This document shows positions 1 through 5,629 of a stretch of 5,629 bases of DNA, in pieces (within the stretch, counting starts at the first letter, position 1; each line of letters begins with the position of its first letter). The notes under the pieces were generated by a model, which did no database searches, was not told the DNA's origin, and worked only from the letters and a program-made list of their open reading frames with translations. The position numbers were made by a program, and so were the translations under genes. This DNA comes from Flavobacteriales bacterium (GTDB taxonomy: Bacteria > Bacteroidota > Bacteroidia > Flavobacteriales_D > Sanyastnellaceae), in assembly GCA_027488055.1 (NCBI GenBank), contig JAIYCK010000110.1, positions 1-5,629 of the forward strand, given 5' to 3'.

Positions 1-2
1 CC

Positions 3-425
3 CAAGTGCAGGTTGAAACAACCTCAGGTCGCTTTACCATTCAACTCAACATCGATGTCGCACCGGGTAGCGTTGTGAACTTTGTTTCCCTGATGCAATC
101 AGGCTTTTACGACCTCAAATATTTTCACAGGATGGTACCCAATTTTGTGATTCAAGGAGGTTGTCCCAGAGGTGACGGAATGGGTTCAACACCTTACACC
201 ATTCGAAGCGAATTCAGTCAATTGACCTACCTCGCGGGCACTATTGGTTTGGCTAGCTCAGGAAGAGATACCGAGAGTTGTCAATGGTTTATGAGCCACT
301 TGCCCACTCCCCATCTGGATGGACGCTATACTATCTTCGGGAAGGTTGTTGCCGGCTTGTCCGTCGCGCAGCAATTGAGCATTGGCGACCAAATCATTTC
401 GATCCGTCCGTTGAATTTTTCCTAA
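3..425 (+). CDS. Cyclophilin-type peptidyl-prolyl cis-trans isomerase domain, C-terminal part of a longer protein (5' partial)
   Basis: Encodes a cyclophilin domain, which catalyses cis-trans isomerisation of peptide bonds before proline and helps protein folding. Counting the valine codon at base 6 as residue 1, the core FHRMVPNFVIQGG carries R42, F47 and Q50, the equivalents of human cyclophilin A R55, F60 and Q63. QWF (Q93, F95) matches Q111/F113, and PHLDGRYTIFGKV is the usual late motif. The position equivalent to cyclophilin A W121 is His (H103), as in many bacterial cyclophilins, so strong cyclosporin binding is unlikely. The domain reaches its normal end and stops at TAA (423-425). 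The frame stays open to the left edge, and the GTG at base 6 sits at the start of the first domain strand with no leader, so I take it as internal. In Bacteroidota such domains often follow HEAT repeats in an exported protein; that upstream part is inferred, not seen. Its stop abuts the stop of the convergent gene. Confidence 0.93.
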   Translation, partial: QVQVETTSGRFTIQLNIDVAPGSVVNFVSLMQSGFYDLKYFHRMVPNFVIQGGCPRGDGMGSTPYTIRSEFSQLTYLAGTIGLASSGRDTESCQWFMSHLPTPHLDGRYTIFGKVVAGLSVAQQLSIGDQIISIRPLNFS

Positions 426-1691
426 CTAGGTTTTTTGTTTTTCTCGTTTGGCTGCTGGAAACAAAATGTTGTTCAAGATCAATCGGTAGCCCGCCGAATT
501 GGGAAACAAGTTCAGATCCGTTGGAGGATCATTTACTAAGTGGCGATAATCTTCTGGATCGTGACCACCGTAATATGTCCATTGGCCTTGACCCAATTCC
601 CCATGAATGTACTTCGCTGCTTTGATATTGCGCGAAGTCCCCATGATCGTGACATTGGGCTTGATGTACTTCTCTTGAAACGAAGTTGTTTGCCCCATGA
701 ATCCATGTATCACTTGCGTGTGATTTTGGGTCAGAATAGTGGGAATGACATCCCATTTTGCAGAAAAATCGAAGAGCGTAAAGAAGTCATTCGCTTGGCT
801 CATCGGAGGCGCATTGTGGAGTTCTGTGCCATCAATTTCCGAAAATTCATACACCATCGGATCCTTGTCCAATCGGTAATTTTGAAAAGCAAAACCCTCG
901 GTAAAATTGAGTTTACTTTGAGAATTGGGATCGCTTGGATCGCCATCGAAAACACTTTCCACGATATCCACCTCTTGCGCAGCCAAGGCGATATCAAATG
1001 AGTCGGTGCCACTGCACATCGTAAAAAGAAAACCTCCACCCAGCACAAAATCACGAATCTTAAGAGCGATGGATCTTTTCATTTCAGACACTTTGGCAAA
1101 ACCCAATTTGGCAGCCATGGCCTCCTGTTGTTGCACTTCTTGTTGATACCACGCGGCACTTTTATAGTTCCGATAAAACTTTCCGTATTGTCCCGTGAAG
1201 TCCTCGTGATGCAAGTGCAGCCAATCGTATTTCACAAGGTCTCCACGATGGATTTCTTCATCATACACCACTGTATAAGGTATTTCAGCATAGGTCAATA
1301 CAAGTGTGACGGCATCGTCCCATGGTTGCTTGCCGCCTGGTGAGTACACTGCAATTTTAGGCGCCACCTCCAATTTCACTCTTTCCATGTTGACTTCTGG
1401 ATCGGCGATTTCGCTGTATATCTGTTGAGCTTGAACATCCGCAATGGGTTGACAAGAAATACCTCGTATCGCGCACTCTTTGACAATTGCATCCGCCTGA
1501 TCGCACAAGAAACTTCCTCCCCGATAATTCAGCAACCATTCGATCGACAATCCATTTTGCAAAATCCAATAAGACATTCCATACGCCTTGAGATGATTGG
1601 TTTGCGATTCATCCATGGGGATGAGCAACTTGCCTGCGCAAAGCGGCAGATAGGCGATTAAAATTGAAACAACGATGATAATTTTCTTCAT
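426..1691 (-). CDS. Secreted conserved protein of the Bacteroidota family commonly mislabelled 'asparagine synthetase B'
   Basis: A 421-residue protein from the ATG at 1691. This start is chosen because it opens with a classical signal peptide: MKK, a hydrophobic run to about residue 17, then LCAG/K. The in-frame ATG at 1748 would add 19 residues in front and bury it. LPLC is not a good lipobox, so a soluble periplasmic or secreted protein is likelier than a lipoprotein. I recognise the family from motifs such as LLNYRGGSFL (53-62), HLHHEDFTGQYGKFY (159-173), FDGDPSDPNSQSKLN (248-262) and PPTDLNLFPNSAGYRLILNN (389-408). Databases often call it asparagine synthetase B, but it lacks the Cys2 glutaminase terminus and the SGGxDS ATP-pyrophosphatase motif of AsnB, so that name is very probably wrong. 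The segment GGGFLFTMCSG (218-228, C226) followed late by YYGGHDPED (373-381, H377) resembles the nucleophile elbow and histidine of class I glutamine-amidotransferase-like or ThuA-like folds; this is inference. True function unknown. It lies 124 bases downstream of dnaB on the same strand. A weak GGGAG lies 3 bases before the start. Confidence 0.88.
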   Translation of the reverse strand: MKKIIIVVSILIAYLPLCAGKLLIPMDESQTNHLKAYGMSYWILQNGLSIEWLLNYRGGSFLCDQADAIVKECAIRGISCQPIADVQAQQIYSEIADPEVNMERVKLEVAPKIAVYSPGGKQPWDDAVTLVLTYAEIPYTVVYDEEIHRGDLVKYDWLHLHHEDFTGQYGKFYRNYKSAAWYQQEVQQQEAMAAKLGFAKVSEMKRSIALKIRDFVLGGGFLFTMCSGTDSFDIALAAQEVDIVESVFDGDPSDPNSQSKLNFTEGFAFQNYRLDKDPMVYEFSEIDGTELHNAPPMSQANDFFTLFDFSAKWDVIPTILTQNHTQVIHGFMGQTTSFQEKYIKPNVTIMGTSRNIKAAKYIHGELGQGQWTYYGGHDPEDYRHLVNDPPTDLNLFPNSAGYRLILNNILFPAAKREKQKT

Positions 1692-1815
1692 AGACTCCCG
1701 TGCATTGTCAAGCGTAAATTTACACAACAAAGTGCGTTGAGGAGTCATCTAAGTTTGGGCCAAAAAACGAAATAACGTTAAACACTAGGCGCGCGTTTCA
1801 AATCGAATTGCCTTC

Positions 1816-3402
1816 CTAGAACGGAGCGTCATCGCCACCATAACCAAAGGGCTCGTCATCGTCCTTCATGTCGTTGAGTTTAGACGAAATTGTGATCGTT
1901 GTCGGGCCAGGAGGTGGCGCACCGCCGAAGGTAGTGTTAGCCTGCATAGCTTCACCGTATTGCGGATTGTCAAAATCATAACCATCCACATTGGCAAATT
2001 TCGCCAAACGACCAACGAATTTGAGATTGACATCTCCCGTGGCTCCATTTCTGTGCTTAGCGATGATTACAGTTCCTTTTCCCTGCGTTGGGTTTCCCTC
2101 TTGGTCTTCTGTGATCCCGTAATATTCCGCACGATACAAGAAGGCCACAATGTCCGCATCCTGCTCAATCGCACCCGATTCACGCAAGTCAGAAAGTACA
2201 GGTCGCTTGTCCCCTCCTCTCGTTTCTACCGCACGCGACAACTGAGACAGTGCGATTACGGGCACATCCAATTCCTTGGCTATTCCTTTGATACTTCTTG
2301 AGATAGTAGATATTTCTTGCTCGCGATTTCCTCCTTTGGTATCGCCGCCCGCAGTCATCAGCTGCAAGTAATCGATGATCACCATTTGAATACCATGTTG
2401 GGCCTTGAGGCGTCGGCATTTGGCTCGCAGTTCAAAGACCGATAGCCCGGGAGTATCATCGATAAAGATTGGAGCCTCCGAAATACGCGAAATACGCTGA
2501 TGAAGTTGCTGAAACTCATGATCCGCAAGACTTCCTTTTCTCAACTTTTCGGCATCGATTTCGGTTTCGCTGGAGATCAAACGTTGCACCAACTGTACAC
2601 TGGCCATTTCCAGTGAAAATATTGCCACTGGAATATTGAACTCTACGGCCATGTTGCGTGCCATCGACAATACAAATGCCGTTTTACCCATTGCAGGTCG
2701 AGCCGCTACCACGATCATATCACTTCGTTGCCAGCCGCTTGTAATACGATCCAATGCGGTGAATCCCGAGGGCACACCACTCACGCCGTCGGCATTTTTC
2801 CGAGCGTTTTCGATTTGATCCAATGCCTCTTTGATGAGCGAACTCATCTTGTCATAGTTCTTTCGAATGTTGCCTTCAGCAATTTTGAACAAGCCTTGTT
2901 CTGCTTTGTCCATGAGATCAAACACATCACTGGATTCATCGTAACTGTCTTTGATAACCTCGCTGCACACCCTGATCAGTTCGCGTTGTATGTGCTTCTG
3001 AGCCACGATACGCGCATGCGTTTCGACGTTTGCCGTAGAGGCTACTTTGTTGGTCAGCTGAGCGATGAAAACTGGCCCACCAACTACTTCGAGTTCGCCT
3101 TGTTTGCGCAATTGATGCGTCACAGTGAGCAAGTCGATGGGTTCACCCTTTTGGAAGAGTGTCAGAATCGCATTGTAGACTCTGCCATGCGCATCCTTGT
3201 AAAAGCTATCTGCCTTCAAGATATCAATGACCACATTGACTGCGGTTTGTTCGAGCATCATGGCGCCGATTACCGCTTCTTCGAGATCTACAGCTTGCGG
3301 AGGTAGTTTTCCCAATTCACCACCCAGCGTGTTGCTCATTGCTTCACGGATGGTTTGGATACGATCTCTGCGCTTTTGTCTATTTTCGTTCTCGTTGATC
3401 AT
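1816..3402 (-). CDS. dnaB: Replicative DNA helicase DnaB
   Basis: DnaB is the hexameric ATP-driven 5'-3' helicase that unwinds DNA at the replication fork and recruits primase. The 528-residue protein is complete: a basic N-terminal extension (1-33), the helical N-terminal domain (about 34-135), a linker (about 180-205) and the RecA-like motor (about 208-475). Visible motor residues are Walker A ARPAMGKT (234-241, K240, T241), catalytic Glu in FSLEM (E265), Walker B VIIDYLQL (341-348, D344), sensor Gln in ALSQLSR (Q387) and the arginine finger in KHRNG (R451). The motor is uninterrupted, so there is no intein. It is about 57 residues longer than E. coli DnaB (471), with extra length at both ends. 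The C-terminal tail is Pro/Gly-rich, then acidic, ending in DDAPF with a preceding DDDEPF. The ATG at 3402 is preceded by only AAGAA. Met22 (codon at 3339-3337) is an alternative start that would keep all domains. Spacers of 240 bases upstream and 124 downstream leave operon membership open. Confidence 0.98.
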   Translation of the reverse strand: MINENENRQKRRDRIQTIREAMSNTLGGELGKLPPQAVDLEEAVIGAMMLEQTAVNVVIDILKADSFYKDAHGRVYNAILTLFQKGEPIDLLTVTHQLRKQGELEVVGGPVFIAQLTNKVASTANVETHARIVAQKHIQRELIRVCSEVIKDSYDESSDVFDLMDKAEQGLFKIAEGNIRKNYDKMSSLIKEALDQIENARKNADGVSGVPSGFTALDRITSGWQRSDMIVVAARPAMGKTAFVLSMARNMAVEFNIPVAIFSLEMASVQLVQRLISSETEIDAEKLRKGSLADHEFQQLHQRISRISEAPIFIDDTPGLSVFELRAKCRRLKAQHGIQMVIIDYLQLMTAGGDTKGGNREQEISTISRSIKGIAKELDVPVIALSQLSRAVETRGGDKRPVLSDLRESGAIEQDADIVAFLYRAEYYGITEDQEGNPTQGKGTVIIAKHRNGATGDVNLKFVGRLAKFANVDGYDFDNPQYGEAMQANTTFGGAPPPGPTTITISSKLNDMKDDDEPFGYGGDDAPF

Positions 3403-3642
3403 TTCTTGATAGTGCCTGCTATGAATATAAAGTTCGGTTTTGGGGTAAAAAAGAGGGGGAGTAAAAGTCGTTTAAAGTGATCCAATACGAAAGCCTTGTT
3501 CTCAACAATTACTACAAACCGCATTGTATAATTTTTGCAACTCCTCAAACCATTGCATTACAGACAATTTAGCTCGAAAAAGCAACTGAAAAACCACACT
3601 AAACCATAAGTTTTCAACCCTTATTTGGATGATCTCGGATTT
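3403..3642. other. Non-coding spacer upstream of dnaB
   Basis: This 240-base AT-rich gap separates the end of the propeller gene from the dnaB start and presumably holds the dnaB promoter and leader. I found no exact TAnnTTTG (-7) box of the Bacteroidota housekeeping sigma factor at a sensible distance from a TTG (-33) on the minus strand. I also see no GC-rich hairpin followed by a T-run, no tRNA and no repeat. The function is inferred only from position. Confidence 0.5.
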
Positions 3643-5629
3643 TTAGTTATGCGGTTCCGTCAATTTCAAATCACACCTCCAAATACCTCTTCCAAAGGTG
3701 CCCACATACAGGAGTTGATTGCGGTAATCGATGTCCAAACATTTGATGGCACAACCAGGTAAACCAGTATATCTCCGAAACGCCGTTTCATGAAGCGATT
3801 TGCAAAATATACCTTGATCAGAACCGATGATCAAGTTGAATTTGGTTCGGTTATACATCATGGACTCGCACTTGGCGTTGCCGAGATTCGATGACACATC
3901 GGAATATGCATGTCCATTGAAAAAAAACAATTTATTTTGAGCCGTCGTATTGGACGTTAAGACCCAAAACTGATGCCGTGCGATGGGGTGAAAAAGGACG
4001 CTCACCACAATCCCTTCGGCTGGCAATTGCGGCAACTCCGTCCAGGTGATGCGCTCTACCTCTGGTGCATCGATTTGATTGGAATAAAACAGTCTAGCTT
4101 GCCGGATATTCGCATTGGAGAGCACATAGGCAATTCCAGAAGACTTGTCAAAATCATTCAAAAAAACATCGTATACACTGTGCATGGAGGTATCCGTCTG
4201 CGCATCAAAAATGGGAAGCCAAGATTCGCCACCGTCCATTGACCGCATGAGTCGTTTACCCCCCATATAGATGTGATCTGAGTTCAATGCATTTATGGCC
4301 ATATTGGATTTCCATTCCGATTTGGAGTTTGGGATTTTATCCGCTTCAAAGAGGTCATTGGAGGTCATTTTAAATAGCATTCCATCTTGCACTGTCGCAA
4401 TCATGGATTTTTTATCAGGCAACATGGCACAGTCGAAACCATCGCCCCAAACATGATGTGTATGCGACGAATCACGAATGGTATTGACCCCTGTGTCGTA
4501 TGCTCCATACAGTAGATTGATCTTTTCGTCACTACTGACTGACAATCCAAACACATTGGCACACGATAATCCCACGCTGCGATCTGCCCAATGTACGCCG
4601 CCATCTTTGCTCACGCTCACACCGCCATCGTGGGCGGCATAAATGAGTTGGCCATCGGGCGCATACATCAATTGATGGCAATCATCGTGCATAAGATTGC
4701 TCACAGCCTTCTTAAAGGTTTTGGCTCCGTCATTGGAAAAATAGACTGGTTGCACGTCACACACGATCAGTTTGTTTGGATCATTCGGGTGAAAAGCAAT
4801 TGCACGCGGTCGCAGATTAGACGGGCCCATTGCGTCATTTTCAGAGGCATGTAATAGTTGCCATTTCTCCTCCACGGCATCTAACAAATAAAGGCTTGAG
4901 AACCCTTCACCGCTTCCATCTGAACGCGTACTTGAGGTCAGAGAGACATACAAAAAACCAGGAAGATTTCGGTGAGGGTGTATTGTCATTCGTGCGAATG
5001 ACAAGCATTTCGAACGATCCAACCCTTGCTCATTTACCTGCTGCCATTGATATCCATTGTCCTTGGACTTATACAAATCATGGCCCGATAAATACCAATC
5101 TAGTTGATTGCCCTTTTTGATATATGCGAGATCAAAGAAGTCCCCGTCGCATACTCGCTTCCATTTTGGTTCACTCACGAGGTTGCCTTTGCGGCTCACC
5201 TCCAGTGCATCGCAGAGCCAAAGACCTTGATTTGAAACCACCCATAGCCGATTGGATTGGATCGGGTCCAGGACCACCTTCCGAATAAAAAAAGAAGTTG
5301 TAGGATCAAGTTTATTTGGCCCCAAAGGCAAGCACGTCGCAGGATTGGAGCCTGCGATCGATTGATACCTTTGGCCACCATCGGAAGTCAAAAGAAGTGC
5401 ATCGCATTCAGACCATGCGTTCTCATGATCACCCGTAGCGATCACCCACCAATCCCTTTTACGCGGATAGATTGCCACAGCGCCAACGCCAGATTGAGCA
5501 AGGCCATCGGTACCCGCCACGCGCCATTGCACCCCCCTATTTTGAGACACCCAAAGCCCACCCGTTACGGAGCTTGCAAGCAACATCGACGAATGTTTGG
5601 GATGCATGTATAAACCATTGATACGCCCA
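3643..5629 (-). CDS. Asp-box (BNR/sortilin-like) beta-propeller protein, 5' partial
   Basis: The frame is open to the right edge. The first visible residues, GRINGLYMHPKHSSMLLAS, then GGLWVS, are the typical opening blade of BNR/VPS10-like propellers. The Met at 5607 is therefore internal, and the start plus any signal peptide lie outside. Counting that Met as residue 1, I see six Asp-box motifs (S-x-D-x-G-x-x-W pattern): SQNRGVQW (21-28), TSDGGQRY (74-81), SKDNGYQW (181-188), SNDGAKTF (291-298), SKDGGVHW (333-340) and SMDGGESW (456-463). HPxDPNKL (273-280), VWGDGFDC (386-393) and the closing YVGTFGRGIWRCDL (634-647) are further family hallmarks. Such repeats mark beta-hairpin turns in 6- to 10-bladed propellers found in sialidases, GH74-like enzymes and sortilins. 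They define the fold, not a reaction, and I see no specific catalytic signature. There are 14 cysteines, which suggests an exported, disulfide-bonded protein. It ends at TAA nine residues after the last blade motif, with no type IX secretion C-terminal domain. Function unknown. Confidence 0.88.
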   Translation of the reverse strand, partial: GRINGLYMHPKHSSMLLASSVTGGLWVSQNRGVQWRVAGTDGLAQSGVGAVAIYPRKRDWWVIATGDHENAWSECDALLLTSDGGQRYQSIAGSNPATCLPLGPNKLDPTTSFFIRKVVLDPIQSNRLWVVSNQGLWLCDALEVSRKGNLVSEPKWKRVCDGDFFDLAYIKKGNQLDWYLSGHDLYKSKDNGYQWQQVNEQGLDRSKCLSFARMTIHPHRNLPGFLYVSLTSSTRSDGSGEGFSSLYLLDAVEEKWQLLHASENDAMGPSNLRPRAIAFHPNDPNKLIVCDVQPVYFSNDGAKTFKKAVSNLMHDDCHQLMYAPDGQLIYAAHDGGVSVSKDGGVHWADRSVGLSCANVFGLSVSSDEKINLLYGAYDTGVNTIRDSSHTHHVWGDGFDCAMLPDKKSMIATVQDGMLFKMTSNDLFEADKIPNSKSEWKSNMAINALNSDHIYMGGKRLMRSMDGGESWLPIFDAQTDTSMHSVYDVFLNDFDKSSGIAYVLSNANIRQARLFYSNQIDAPEVERITWTELPQLPAEGIVVSVLFHPIARHQFWVLTSNTTAQNKLFFFNGHAYSDVSSNLGNAKCESMMYNRTKFNLIIGSDQGIFCKSLHETAFRRYTGLPGCAIKCLDIDYRNQLLYVGTFGRGIWRCDLKLTEPHN

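Noticed and set aside
421..442. CCTAACTAGG plus T-run as an intrinsic terminator for the isomerase gene
   Set aside because: At most 3-4 base pairs could form with a tiny loop, not enough for a stable hairpin.
278..1001. Plus-strand frames at 278-625 and 540-1001
   Set aside because: The first overlaps the cyclophilin end and the antisense of the next gene, the second is antisense to the secreted protein; neither has family motifs.
1692..1748. Longer start (ATG at 1748) for the secreted protein
   Set aside because: The 19 extra residues precede a complete signal peptide beginning MKK at 1691, which would make export unlikely.
1762..1798. Possible terminator after dnaB on the minus strand
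   Set aside because: There is a 4-base-pair stem (AACG/CGTT) followed by T's, and a nearby 6-pair stem with one G-U; both are too short and AT-rich to call.
2728..3306. A 192-residue open frame on the plus strand opposite dnaB
   Set aside because: It is fully antisense to the conserved DnaB coding sequence, shows no recognisable motif, and its composition reads like a back-translation of the opposite strand.
3507..3540. Possible dnaB promoter on the minus strand (TTG, then 15 bases, then GCGGTTTG)
   Set aside because: Only the TTTG half of the -7 box matches, the TA is missing, and the spacing is shorter than usual for Bacteroidota promoters.
3601..3630. Weak hairpin downstream of the propeller gene (CCATAAG / CTTATTTGG)
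   Set aside because: The stem has a two-base bulge and few GC pairs, and no T-run follows on the minus strand.

Overview
The window looks like an ordinary chromosomal stretch from a member of the Bacteroidota, probably of the Flavobacteriales/Cytophagales type. Three things point there by recollection of these families, with no database search. The DnaB N-terminus reads like Bacteroidota DnaB. The protein downstream of dnaB belongs to a secreted family best known from that phylum, where it is often mislabelled 'asparagine synthetase B'. The left-edge protein ends in a cyclophilin domain of the kind this phylum carries at the end of larger peptidyl-prolyl isomerases. Clear Shine-Dalgarno sequences are scarce, which also fits.

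Layout from left to right: (1) the 3' end of a plus-strand gene (bases 3-425) encoding a cyclophilin-type peptidyl-prolyl isomerase domain, with its start outside the window; (2) a convergent minus-strand gene (426-1691) for a secreted protein of about 421 residues, the 'asparagine synthetase B'-named family, whose stop codon directly abuts that of the isomerase gene with no base between; (3) a 124-base spacer; (4) dnaB, the replicative helicase, complete on the minus strand (1816-3402); (5) a 240-base non-coding spacer; (6) a minus-strand gene (3643-5629) for an Asp-box (BNR) beta-propeller protein, with its start beyond the right edge.

The three minus-strand genes point the same way but are separated by 124 and 240 bases, so a single operon is not demonstrated. 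No pathway obviously links them: one replicates DNA, and the others appear to act in or beyond the cell envelope. I see no RNA gene, mobile element, CRISPR array, convincing promoter or strong intrinsic terminator, and no evident new multi-gene system. The points most worth a second look are the possible amidotransferase-like Cys/His pair in the misnamed secreted protein, the SSB-like acidic tip (two DD-x-PF type repeats) at the end of DnaB, and the zero-base convergent gene junction.
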